From positions 30,532 to 94,531 of the forward strand of contig DAOUTW010000009.1 in the NCBI GenBank assembly GCA_030668485.1: DNA of 64,000 bases. The letters run 5' to 3'. Below the pieces are notes generated by a model. The model saw only the letters and a list, made by a program, of their open reading frames with translations. It made no database searches and was not told the DNA's origin. Each line of letters starts with the position of its first letter. The first letter of the stretch is position 1. This DNA is from Candidatus Zixiibacteriota bacterium (GTDB lineage Bacteria; Zixibacteria; MSB-5A5; GN15; JAAZOE01). The position numbers and the translations under genes were made by a program. Positions 36,043 to 44,866 of the stretch are shown piece after piece.

Positions 36043-37137
36043 GTGAAAGATTATTACATCAACGGCCGCTTTCTCAGTCAGGAAGCCACCGGCGTTCAGC
36101 GCTATGCCGAACAACTGGTCAAAACTTTGGATGCTCTGATCGCTTCCGGTGAAATCGATGCCAGACAGCTTAATTTTATCATTCTTACTCCTCACAATCT
36201 TACTCGCACTCTGAATCTAAAACATATTGCTTTGCGACGGGTGGGACGGTTATCAGGACATCTTTGGGAGCAGATCGAACTTCCCTGGCATGCCCGGCAC
36301 GGCATTTTGACCAGTCTCTGCAACACCGCTCCGCTGTTGAAAAGAGACCAGATCGTTACTATTCATGATGCCGGATTTCTGGTCGTTCCGGAGTCGTATT
36401 CTCTCGCTTTTCGAACCTGGTATAGCTTCCTCCTTTTCAGTCTGGGTAAAATCGTACGGCGGGTATTGACCGATTCTGATTTTTCCCGTAGAGAACTTAC
36501 TCGTCATATCCGCATTGATCCGTCAAAAATAGAGACTATTCCTCTCGGCCGCGAACATATTGTCGAAACTGTCGCCGAAGATTATATCATCGATAGGGCC
36601 GGCCTGTCTGACCGGCCATTTCTGCTGGCGGTCAGCAGCCTCAGCCCGCGTAAGAATTTCAATGCCGTCATGGGGGCCATTGAAAAAATGGGACCGATTG
36701 ATTTTGAAATCGTTATTGCCGGCGGCACTAACCCGCGAGTTTTCGGTGATGATACGGTAAAGTTGCCGGATCATGTACATAACCTGGGATATGTGACTGA
36801 CGGAGAGTTGAAATCTCTCTACCGGCATGCCACGGCAATTATATATCCCTCGCTATATGAGGGATTCGGTCTGCCGCCGCTGGAAGCGATGACCTGCGGA
36901 TGCCCGGTGATTGTATCCGATATCCCTCCCCATCATGAGGTATGCGGGGAGGCGGCGATTTACTGCGATCCTCACAGCCTTGAAGATATCGCCGGGAAAA
37001 TCGCCCTTGTAATGGATGACCCCAAACTTCGCGGGCAATTAATTGCGGCGGGATACGAACGGGCCAAAATCTTCAGTTGGCGCAAATCGGCCAGTCAATT
37101 TTACTCTGTGGTAAAGAGCTTATCCATCTCAGATTAA
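36043..37137 (+). CDS. GT4-family glycosyltransferase
   Basis: 364 residues from GTG 36043. It is a GT-B enzyme of the GT4 family: an acceptor domain with INGRFLSQEATGVQRYAEQL at the start, and the donor motif LYEGFGLPPLEAMTCGCP (E-x7-E). GFL-type spacing to HNLGYVTDGELKSLY supports a mannosyl- or rhamnosyl-type retaining transferase. No ribosome site is obvious. It probably adds one sugar of the repeat unit. Confidence 0.88.
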   Translation: MKDYYINGRFLSQEATGVQRYAEQLVKTLDALIASGEIDARQLNFIILTPHNLTRTLNLKHIALRRVGRLSGHLWEQIELPWHARHGILTSLCNTAPLLKRDQIVTIHDAGFLVVPESYSLAFRTWYSFLLFSLGKIVRRVLTDSDFSRRELTRHIRIDPSKIETIPLGREHIVETVAEDYIIDRAGLSDRPFLLAVSSLSPRKNFNAVMGAIEKMGPIDFEIVIAGGTNPRVFGDDTVKLPDHVHNLGYVTDGELKSLYRHATAIIYPSLYEGFGLPPLEAMTCGCPVIVSDIPPHHEVCGEAAIYCDPHSLEDIAGKIALVMDDPKLRGQLIAAGYERAKIFSWRKSASQFYSVVKSLSISD

Positions 37138-37373
37138 TGGTCACATCGGCAATCCTGACCGAGTGTGACTTAGTCTGAAATCGGCGAACAAGCGGAATAT
37201 TTTTCCGATCGGCTAATTTGGATACAAAAGCGGTACGAACCGGGGAAGTCGGCATCACATCCTATCCTGTTATCCCATAATGTGTTAATTGTGCAGCAAT
37301 CCTTTTTCCGAAATCTTTCGCAGGCGGCATCGACTTTGCTTATCTCTTGGTGGCATAAAGTCAGGAGACATGG

Positions 37374-38636
37374 ATGTCTAGGAGACTTAAGTTAAACGTC
37401 CGAGGGAATGAAAACAGAGTGCATCGATTTGACGATAATTACGTCAGCCTCAGTGATCTTAAAATTGCTGTCGTGCATGACTGGCTGGTAACCTACGGAG
37501 GGGCTGAGCGGGTCCTGGAACAGATATTGAAACTGTTCCCTCATGCAGACCTGTTCACGCTATGTGATTTCTTCAATGACGATCAAAGAGGGCATATTCT
37601 GGGTAAACATCCGACTACGTCGGTTTTGCAGAAAATGCCGTGGGCGAAATCGAAATATCGCTCATATCTTCCGTTGATGCCGATAGCGGTAGAGCAGTTC
37701 GACCTCAGCGATTACGATTTGGTCATCTCGTCATCCCATGCCGTCGCGCGTGGTGTTTTAACCACCTCCGATCAACTGCATCTCTCCTATATCAACAATA
37801 CCATGGTTTATGCCTGGGATATGTACCATCATTATCTCCGTAGCGCCGGTTTGCATCGGGGAATGCGAGGGGTGATCGCGAAAGCGGTTATGCACTATAT
37901 ACGCAACTGGGACGCCGCCTCGGGCAACCGGGTCGATCGCTATATCGCCAATTCGGAGTATATGTCCCGTCGTATTGCCAAGCTTTACGGGCGTGAGGCG
38001 GAGGTCATCTACCCTCCGGTCGAGGTCGATAATTTCAAATTACAGCAGGAGAAGGAAAATTATTATGTGACCGTGTCACGACTGGTTCCGTTCAAACGGA
38101 TCGACCTGATCGTCGAAGCCTTCAATCGGATGCCGGAGAAGAAACTGGTTATACTCGGCGACGGGCCGGACATGAAAAAACTGCGGGCGACCGCTGGAGC
38201 CAATATCGAATTTTTCGGTTTTCGCAACAGCGAAATCGTCAATGAATATGTCAAAAAGGCGCGGGCATTCCTGTTTTCATCGGCTGAGCCGTTTGGTATT
38301 GCGGTAGTCGAAGCGCAAGCCTGCGGTACGCCGGTTATCGCTTTTGGCAAAGGAGCCGCTCCGGAGATTATCGCCGATGGCGAAAGCGGAGTTTTCTTCC
38401 ATCAACAGGAAGCGGGCGCTTTAATTGACGCCGTCGAACGTTTTGAAAAGATAGGGAGTTGGTTTGAACCGGAAAGAATCCGGGCCAATGCGATGCGTTT
38501 TTCTGCGGAGTCTTTCCGTGAACAATTCAGACAATTTGTGGAGCAGGCGGCGGCTGAACATTTTCGACGACCGCATAGCGTTGAAGAGACTTATTTTCGG
38601 TCCCATGCGGAAAAATTTTCCGCTTCAATTACATAA
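37374..38636 (+). CDS. GT4-family glycosyltransferase
   Basis: 420 residues. After a basic N-terminal extension of about 27 residues comes the GT4 core LKIAVVHDWLVTYGGAERVL, then YYVTVSRLVPFKRIDL and AEPFGIAVVEAQACGTP (E-x7-E). It resembles mannosyltransferases of the WbaZ/WcaI group. AGGAG lies about seven bases upstream. It probably transfers a GDP- or UDP-sugar to the lipid-linked intermediate on the cytoplasmic side. Confidence 0.88.
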   Translation: MSRRLKLNVRGNENRVHRFDDNYVSLSDLKIAVVHDWLVTYGGAERVLEQILKLFPHADLFTLCDFFNDDQRGHILGKHPTTSVLQKMPWAKSKYRSYLPLMPIAVEQFDLSDYDLVISSSHAVARGVLTTSDQLHLSYINNTMVYAWDMYHHYLRSAGLHRGMRGVIAKAVMHYIRNWDAASGNRVDRYIANSEYMSRRIAKLYGREAEVIYPPVEVDNFKLQQEKENYYVTVSRLVPFKRIDLIVEAFNRMPEKKLVILGDGPDMKKLRATAGANIEFFGFRNSEIVNEYVKKARAFLFSSAEPFGIAVVEAQACGTPVIAFGKGAAPEIIADGESGVFFHQQEAGALIDAVERFEKIGSWFEPERIRANAMRFSAESFREQFRQFVEQAAAEHFRRPHSVEETYFRSHAEKFSASIT

Positions 38637-38771
38637 CCTGCATGGATCACACGCACAGCCGAGATAACAGGTATAACCCATTGATATGTATGGTCCTTTT
38701 TATTTTGAATAATTGCTTTGGTGGCACAGCATTTGATTTACCTTAGACAGGTAAACCATAGGAGATACTCG

Positions 38772-39893
38772 ATGTCAAGAAAGGTTACACTCAAAGGCAA
38801 TAATCAGGATTTCGATCCGGTCGACAATGCTACTACCGCCCCCTATCGATTTGATATCAACCTTTTTGAATTGGCTCGAGTTATCTTTGATAAGCGCCGT
38901 CTCGTTCTTGGCGTAACCATTGCCGTTACGGTTTTAACGGCAACCTATCTGCTGCTGCTGCCGAACCTGTACACCTCAACCGCGACCATTTTGCCGTCGG
39001 GCAAAAGTAATAATTTTTCGGCTCTTAAAAATCTGGTTGGCCTCGGAGGCGCTTTGAGTAGCCCCGATGAGAATTCATCGGCCCTTTACCCGGTTATCCT
39101 GAGTTCCAATCTGATCGTGGATGCCGTTTTGAATGAAAAGTATACGTTCATCGATAAATCGCAAACCATGGCGGTATTGCCAACTGAGTATTTCGAAATT
39201 GAAAACCGGGATCGCCTTCGCGCCGCCTTGAGAAATGCTACCTCGATAAATTCCGATAACCAGACCGGCGAAATCCGCATTGGCGTCGAGACCCAATACC
39301 CTGCATTATCGCAGGCGATCTTAAGCAATTACCTGCTGCAACTCGAAGATTTCAATCGCAATAAACGCCGTTCGTCGGCCCGTGATAATGAGAAATATCT
39401 TTCTCGCCAACTGACGACTGTCAAGCAGGAAATGCAGGGGGCTGAGGATGCCCTGGAATCATTCCGTAAAGCCAATCTCGACTGGGCCATCTCCGGAAGT
39501 CCTGAAATTATGAAGGAACAGGGACAGTTGCAGAGAGAAGTCGACGCACGCTCCACAACCTACACCCTGCTGGCGCAGGAACATGAAATGGCCAAACTGG
39601 AAGCACAAAAGGATGTTCCGGTTATCAGGATTCTCGATGCGCCGTCAATGCCGACTATAAAGTCGGGGCCTTTTCGTCGCAATCTGATCATCTTTTCCGG
39701 ATTAATCACCTTCGTAATCATGACTTTCATTCTAATCGTCCGCCATCTGGCGCTGCAGGCGATTGATGGTGATGGCAAAGGTGAATATGAAAATCTGCGT
39801 CACGACGTTGAGGCAGCCTTTCCCCGTACCAAGACGGCAATCAACCGTATAAAAACGACGGTTCGGGAAAAAACTCCCTTGATCAGACAATAA
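38772..39893 (+). CDS. wzz: Wzz-type chain-length regulator
   Basis: 373 residues from ATG 38772, with AGGAG eight bases upstream. Transmembrane helices lie near residues 45-65 (VLGVTIAVTVLTATYLLLL) and near 305-325 (NLIIFSGLITFVIMTFILIV). They flank a periplasmic, partly coiled-coil domain (REVDARSTTYTLLAQEHEMA) and a GPFRRN motif. It controls polymer length with Wzy. No tyrosine kinase domain is fused and no separate BY-kinase is visible in the locus. Confidence 0.9.
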   Translation: MSRKVTLKGNNQDFDPVDNATTAPYRFDINLFELARVIFDKRRLVLGVTIAVTVLTATYLLLLPNLYTSTATILPSGKSNNFSALKNLVGLGGALSSPDENSSALYPVILSSNLIVDAVLNEKYTFIDKSQTMAVLPTEYFEIENRDRLRAALRNATSINSDNQTGEIRIGVETQYPALSQAILSNYLLQLEDFNRNKRRSSARDNEKYLSRQLTTVKQEMQGAEDALESFRKANLDWAISGSPEIMKEQGQLQREVDARSTTYTLLAQEHEMAKLEAQKDVPVIRILDAPSMPTIKSGPFRRNLIIFSGLITFVIMTFILIVRHLALQAIDGDGKGEYENLRHDVEAAFPRTKTAINRIKTTVREKTPLIRQ

Positions 39894-40189
39894 TATTCTC
39901 ATATGCGGCCAAGGATGCTACATATTTCCAATCCCTCCAGTAAATCAATCACCGCTTTCATCTGAGTTTCATTTTTCAATTTTGGGAATCGGGAAAACTC
40001 TTCCACTGTTTTCGGAAAAAACAGCCGGACTATCGCACACCCTCATGCGACGACCTCCCTCGCTTTTATATCTCAATGACTGGCATGCTCTTACGCGATA
40101 CCCGAAAGGCCACCTTTTGGCATCACGATTGCTAAATCAATAAGTGAAGCAAGTGGCTGAACGAAACAGTGAGTTATGAGGAGTTTACG
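39894..40189. other. Intergenic region between wzz and the Gmd-like gene
   Basis: 296 bp with no coding potential that I can support on either strand. It has AT-rich stretches and no clear promoter, hairpin terminator or repeat. It separates wzz from the Gmd-like/aminotransferase-fragment/transferase operon. Confidence 0.4.
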
Positions 40190-41203
40190 ATGAAAGCGAT
40201 CATAACAGGAATCACCGGTCAGGACGGATCATATCTGGCTGAATTCCTTTTATCGCGCGGGTATGAGGTACATGGCACAGTTCGCCATTCATCAACACCG
40301 CGTTTGGAGCGAATCCATCATATAGTGCATCGTCTGCATTTGCACCCGGCCGACCTGCTCGATCAGATGTCGCTGATCAATCTGATCGAAGAAGTCAGGC
40401 CGAACGAAATTTATAATCTTTCGGCTCACACGCAGCCGGGGATCGGATGGAAACATCCGGTGGTGTGCGGCCAGGTTCATGCCCTGGGTGTGTCGCGCCT
40501 TTTGGAGGCGATTCGGCTGGTCGATTCCGACATCCGATTTTTCCAGGCCTCAACGGCCGAGATGTTCGGGCGGATAACCGAATGCCCACAGACGGAGCGG
40601 ACGCCATTTTATCCCTCGTCACCGTTCGGCATAGCCAAATTGTACGCTCACTGGATGACAGTCGCCTACCGGCATCAATACGGACTGAAAACCTGCTGTG
40701 GGATTCTCTTCGATCATGAATCCCCCCGGCGGTCGGAAGAATACATAACTCGCAAAATTACGCAGGCAGCAGCGCGGATAAAACTCGGCCTGCAGGAAAA
40801 GCTGACCTTAAGCAACCTCGACCTACGGTGCGATTGGGGCTTCGCCGGAGATTTTGTGCGTGCTTTCTGGATGATGCTGCAAAATGCCACACCGGATGAT
40901 TACATTATCGCTACCGGCCAAACCCATTCCCTTGAAGATTTTTGCCGCTGTGCTTTCGAGGCGGTACAATTGAACTGGCGGGATTATGTCCGGATCGAAA
41001 CCGATCAGGTCGATCCGCATTCCACTATTGCCATGCAGGGCGACACCTCCTATGTCCGGCGCAAACTGCTCTGGGAGCCGGAGGTCTCATTCGAGGAAAT
41101 GATCCGCATCATGGTGGAAAATGATCTGGAACTTTATGCCCCGCCGACCCCATGGGGCTCCGATTCTTCATCATTGACCGAACACCAGGAGAGTACCATA
41201 TGA
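40190..41203 (+). CDS. GDP-mannose 4,6-dehydratase-like protein with Tyr-to-Phe change
   Basis: 337 residues from ATG 40190 (GAGGAG six bases upstream). It is an extended SDR clearly of the Gmd family: GITGQDGSYLAEFLLSRGYE, HGTVRHSS and a C-terminal half LDLRCDWGFAGDFVRAFWMM. In E. coli Gmd the catalytic residues are Thr132, Glu134, Tyr156 and Lys160. The same spacing here gives Thr122, Glu124, Phe146 and Lys150 (SPFGIAK), so the catalytic Tyr is Phe. The middle (LSAHTQPGIGWKHPV) is also divergent. It may not be a normal dehydratase. Its stop overlaps the next ATG (ATGA). Confidence 0.87.
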   Translation: MKAIITGITGQDGSYLAEFLLSRGYEVHGTVRHSSTPRLERIHHIVHRLHLHPADLLDQMSLINLIEEVRPNEIYNLSAHTQPGIGWKHPVVCGQVHALGVSRLLEAIRLVDSDIRFFQASTAEMFGRITECPQTERTPFYPSSPFGIAKLYAHWMTVAYRHQYGLKTCCGILFDHESPRRSEEYITRKITQAAARIKLGLQEKLTLSNLDLRCDWGFAGDFVRAFWMMLQNATPDDYIIATGQTHSLEDFCRCAFEAVQLNWRDYVRIETDQVDPHSTIAMQGDTSYVRRKLLWEPEVSFEEMIRIMVENDLELYAPPTPWGSDSSSLTEHQESTI

Positions 41204-41769
41204 GCCTTTCGCGAAAACCACCGATTGACCTGCATAGAGCCCGGCGCGCGCGATCTTCTATTCGCGATACGGGGCCGGTCAAGCTCAATGAATCAGCTCA
41301 GGATCATGAAACCGTAGAGACGAAGATGGCCGATAAGCTGGTCATCGCTTGTCGAGAAAATGTGCGTTTTCTTAATTTCCATCTGCAGCCATACGAAAAA
41401 TATTTGGAATTACCGGCCATGGTCGACAACGCCCTCTACCTCGCATATACGATCAGGATTAAAGACAATAAACTCTTTGACGCTTTATCATTCAGAAAAA
41501 TGCTTAACGAAGCCGGGATTGAAACCAGTTCGGCGTTTTCGTTTATCGCCTCGGAAAAGGATAGTTCCCCCTCGATTGCGGACGATGAATGTGATGGGCA
41601 CCAGACTATGAGTTGCCTCGATACTCAGGCGTTTTGCCTGGCATGTCATCAGTATCTGACTATTCTTGACCTGGAACACATTGTCGATACCTTTGAAAAA
41701 TTCTTTCAACAATTCGAGCCGGACCATGCCGCATCATCCGCGGAAATAAACCCGGGAGACGGCCGTTAA
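41200..41769 (+). CDS. Stand-alone C-terminal domain of a DegT-type aminotransferase
   Basis: 189 residues from ATG 41200, with AGGAG eight bases upstream. Residues 1-45 are basic and unlike any enzyme (SRKPPIDLHRARRARSS). The rest matches only the small C-terminal domain of perosamine/RfbH-type PLP aminotransferases: RENVRFLNFHLQPYEKYLEL, RIKDNKLF, the GIETSSAF strand and the ending FCLACHQYLTILDLEHIVDT. The PLP-binding large domain with its Lys is absent, and no upstream remnant is present. It is therefore either a decayed enzyme or a repurposed binding domain. The stop overlaps the next start (TAATG). Confidence 0.72.
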   Translation: MSLSRKPPIDLHRARRARSSIRDTGPVKLNESAQDHETVETKMADKLVIACRENVRFLNFHLQPYEKYLELPAMVDNALYLAYTIRIKDNKLFDALSFRKMLNEAGIETSSAFSFIASEKDSSPSIADDECDGHQTMSCLDTQAFCLACHQYLTILDLEHIVDTFEKFFQQFEPDHAASSAEINPGDGR

Positions 41770-43157
41770 TGCTTCGTGATCGACAGAAAACCTGGCGACG
41801 AATCAATCTTCTGGGTGATATCCTTCTGACCCATGCGGCCCTTCTGACCATGATTCTGGCTTATAAGCCGGATTTAAGTGCACAGTTTACGGGGCTGCTG
41901 TTTATTATCACTCTTCTGGTCTGGACCGCATTCCTCTATGGACCGGCGGGATCATACTTTTATCGGATGAAGTCGGTGATGCAGGTCCTCAAGGAGTTAT
42001 ACTGGGCTCTGCTAAAATCATTCACAGCCTTTATTGCCGCTGTATATTTTATCGGGATAGATATCTCGCCTGATATGATGATCGCCGTTTTTGCAGCCGA
42101 CGCCATTCTGCTGACTATGTCCCGCATGATATTGATGGGGCTTTTAAGTTTTTACCGTCTTCGCGGCCGTTCCAATCGCAATGTTATTATCATAGGCACC
42201 GGTTCACGGGCCAAAGAGGTCGCCGACAGGATAACCGATAATCGGAACTGGGGAATGCATATCCTCGGTTTTCTTGATTATCAGCGCGCCGAGTTGTGGC
42301 GCTATCGGGACATTCCGCTCATCGGTCATCCCGATGGCTTGGCGGAAATCATCGCCCACAACCAGGTTGATTTTCTGATTATTGCGGTTGAGAACAACGA
42401 TCTGCCTTTGACCAGCCACGCTTTCGCCGTGGCTGAAGAGATGGGTGTGACTATTTGTCAGATGTCCGATATTTATTTCCATCCGATTTCCCGACCGAGT
42501 TCGACCAGTTTTATGGACTTTCCGGTGGTAATGTATTCCTCGGCCCCGGATGACCGCATGCAATTGAGCATGAAAATGGTGATCGACTCAATCGGCTCTT
42601 TTATCGGAATCGTCCTCTCCATCCCGATTACTCTGGCGACCGCAATCGCGATCAAGCTGGAGGACGGCGGGCCGGTGTTTTTCAAGCAAACCCGAGCCGG
42701 CCGCAACGGCAAACCGTTCACCATGCTGAAATTCAGAACCATGGTACGCAATGCCGAGGCGCTCAAGGATCAACTTGCCAACCGGAATGAAATGAACGGA
42801 CCGACCTTTAAGATGAAAAACGATCCGCGTATCACCCGGGTCGGGGCATTTTTGAGGAAAACCTCGATTGATGAAGTACCCCAGTTTTTCAATGTGCTCA
42901 GAGGGGATATGTCGCTGGTCGGACCTCGTCCGCCATTGCCGAAGGAGGTTTCCCAATATGACCACTGGCAGCGAAGAAAGCTGACGGTAAAGCCGGGGCT
43001 GACCTGCCTCTGGCAGGTTAACGGGCGCAATAATATCGATTTTGAAGACTGGATGAAACTCGATCTGGAATATATCGACAACTGGTCATTGTGGCTGGAT
43101 GCCAAGATACTGATGAAAACCGTTCCGGCCGTATTCAAAAAAGAAGGCGCCTCGTAG
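41769..43157 (+). CDS. Polyprenyl-phosphate sugar-1-phosphotransferase (WcaJ/WbaP-like)
   Basis: 462 residues. Four N-terminal membrane helices are followed by a Rossmann-like domain (VIIIGTGSRAKEVADRI), a fifth helix and the catalytic bacterial sugar transferase domain: FFKQTRAGRNGKPFTMLKFR, TSIDEVPQFFNVLRGDMSLVG and PGLTCLWQVNGR. It transfers glucose- or galactose-1-phosphate to undecaprenyl phosphate, the first committed step of repeat-unit assembly. It starts at the TAATG overlap with the aminotransferase fragment. Confidence 0.93.
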   Translation: MLRDRQKTWRRINLLGDILLTHAALLTMILAYKPDLSAQFTGLLFIITLLVWTAFLYGPAGSYFYRMKSVMQVLKELYWALLKSFTAFIAAVYFIGIDISPDMMIAVFAADAILLTMSRMILMGLLSFYRLRGRSNRNVIIIGTGSRAKEVADRITDNRNWGMHILGFLDYQRAELWRYRDIPLIGHPDGLAEIIAHNQVDFLIIAVENNDLPLTSHAFAVAEEMGVTICQMSDIYFHPISRPSSTSFMDFPVVMYSSAPDDRMQLSMKMVIDSIGSFIGIVLSIPITLATAIAIKLEDGGPVFFKQTRAGRNGKPFTMLKFRTMVRNAEALKDQLANRNEMNGPTFKMKNDPRITRVGAFLRKTSIDEVPQFFNVLRGDMSLVGPRPPLPKEVSQYDHWQRRKLTVKPGLTCLWQVNGRNNIDFEDWMKLDLEYIDNWSLWLDAKILMKTVPAVFKKEGAS

Positions 43158-43171
43158 GCAAAGATATCAAG

Positions 43172-44737
43172 ATGAAATCGTTTAGGTCATATGTGTTGTC
43201 TCTGGCTTTTCTGATCGGCCTCTACTCATCGACCCCGGCGGAAACAATTTATCCCCTGGGCGGGAATCAGTTCGGTTTTGATTATGATATATTTTATCGT
43301 ACCGGAGTAATATCCGGTGAAATATCATCGTTACCACCGGTTGGGCCTTACTACGTCAACACCGCCAGGAAACTGAATCATGGCATCGCCTCGGCCTCAT
43401 TTCGGATGCTGGATATTTGTTCAACATCGGATGATAATCAGGCCATTGAACCGGCAACAACTGACAATCGAATGCGCCTTTACACCATCAGTTCGGAAAC
43501 ATATCGAGCGGTCCGCGGTCGGCGGCCGAATGATCTACCGTCGATAATCGGCGGTTTCGCCTACCGGCCCGGAAAATACTTCGGGGCGCTTACATTCTTT
43601 AACCTCGACCGAGCGCGGGCGATCGACCCTGATTATACCGGCAAGAAATATCGCGGCCTCGCCGGGGATATTGAAACGGCGGCGTTGTTTTTCAGGAAAG
43701 ACAAAATTTCACTGACCCTGGGACGTGTCCGCGTTTTCTGGGGTCCGCAGCGTGTCAACCTCTTGCTTTCGGAAACTGCCGAGCCGCTCGATCTTTTTTC
43801 GGCGTCTTTTCAGACGCGCCTGCTGTCGTTTAATTTTCTCTTCGCCCGCCTCGACGGCAGTCAGCCGGATGCACTCGATTCGCTACGGTTTCCGGATCGA
43901 ACATTCAATGATAACCGTTACCTGGTCGGGCACCGGTTGGACCTGAAACTTCATCGACGGTTCCGCCTGGGGTTGTTTGAAACGGTGCTCTACGGCGGCG
44001 AAGGACGTCCGCCTGAGCTGTATTACTTAAATCCCTTGCAGTTTTTCCACGGCGCGCAGCTCAATGAGGATGAGGATGACAATACAATTCTCGGTGTCGA
44101 TTTTTCCTTTATGCCTGGCCGGGGAACAAATTTCTATGGGCAGTTGATTGTCGATGATTTCCAGATCGACGATAAATCGCAGGGCGACCTGGAACCGAAC
44201 GAAATCGGTTTTATGCTTGGCCTGTTCAAAGCCGGGAAAATCGCCTCACTTATTCCCGATCTTAAAATTGAATATGTTCGCCTGACCAACCGGACTTATC
44301 ATCAGCGCGATCCGCGCAATCGCTATCTATATCGGAATAAACTCCTCGGTCACCCTCTGGGCCCCGACGCCGATTCGGTTTCGATTTCGGCCCGCTTTTG
44401 GCCTGAGAAGGTCATCTTCGCTGAGCTGGAACTGGCTTATCGCCGTAAGGGCGAGGGTTCGATCCATAAGCCCTGGGACGAACCCTGGTACCTGGCCGCC
44501 GGTGATTACAGCGAACCGTTTCCTACCGGAGTAGTCGAAAAGGCGGCGCTCGCCGCCGTCAGACTACGGGGATATGTGCCGCTGACTCAGTATACTCGCG
44601 ATCATTTATTTATGTCGATCTCGGCTGGCTGGGGTGAAATTGAAAATCATCTCAATATCGACGGGCAGAATGAAACCGTTGCCTGGTTTGATTTTCAGAT
44701 CAGTTGGCTCGGCTGGACCGATATTAAAGTCGATTGA
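43172..44737 (+). CDS. Wzi-like capsule assembly outer-membrane protein
   Basis: 521 residues from ATG 43172. The signal peptide (YVLSLAFLIGLYSSTPAE) is followed by a beta-strand-rich barrel with Wzi features: a GPQRVNLLLSETAEPLD-type loop, RLDLKLHRRFRLGLFE and PLQFFHGAQLNED. It ends in aromatic-containing strands (VAWFDFQISWLGWTDIKV). Wzi proteins anchor capsular polysaccharide to the outer membrane. It follows the initiating transferase by 14 bp and closes the locus. Confidence 0.82.
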   Translation: MKSFRSYVLSLAFLIGLYSSTPAETIYPLGGNQFGFDYDIFYRTGVISGEISSLPPVGPYYVNTARKLNHGIASASFRMLDICSTSDDNQAIEPATTDNRMRLYTISSETYRAVRGRRPNDLPSIIGGFAYRPGKYFGALTFFNLDRARAIDPDYTGKKYRGLAGDIETAALFFRKDKISLTLGRVRVFWGPQRVNLLLSETAEPLDLFSASFQTRLLSFNFLFARLDGSQPDALDSLRFPDRTFNDNRYLVGHRLDLKLHRRFRLGLFETVLYGGEGRPPELYYLNPLQFFHGAQLNEDEDDNTILGVDFSFMPGRGTNFYGQLIVDDFQIDDKSQGDLEPNEIGFMLGLFKAGKIASLIPDLKIEYVRLTNRTYHQRDPRNRYLYRNKLLGHPLGPDADSVSISARFWPEKVIFAELELAYRRKGEGSIHKPWDEPWYLAAGDYSEPFPTGVVEKAALAAVRLRGYVPLTQYTRDHLFMSISAGWGEIENHLNIDGQNETVAWFDFQISWLGWTDIKVD

Positions 44738-44866
44738 TCAATTATTCTACAGAATGAAATAATCGCTGAAAGTAACCGGTCCGCCGCGTAACCTATTATA
44801 GAGACCTTCGTATAAATTTAATGACTACCTGAAAGACCCCGCCGTCTTAAGAATGAGGGAATGATT

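Noticed and set aside
43091..43171. Earlier start for the Wzi-like gene
   Set aside because: It would overlap the transferase gene by 67 bp and place 27 charged residues before the signal peptide. ATG 43172 gives a normal signal peptide.
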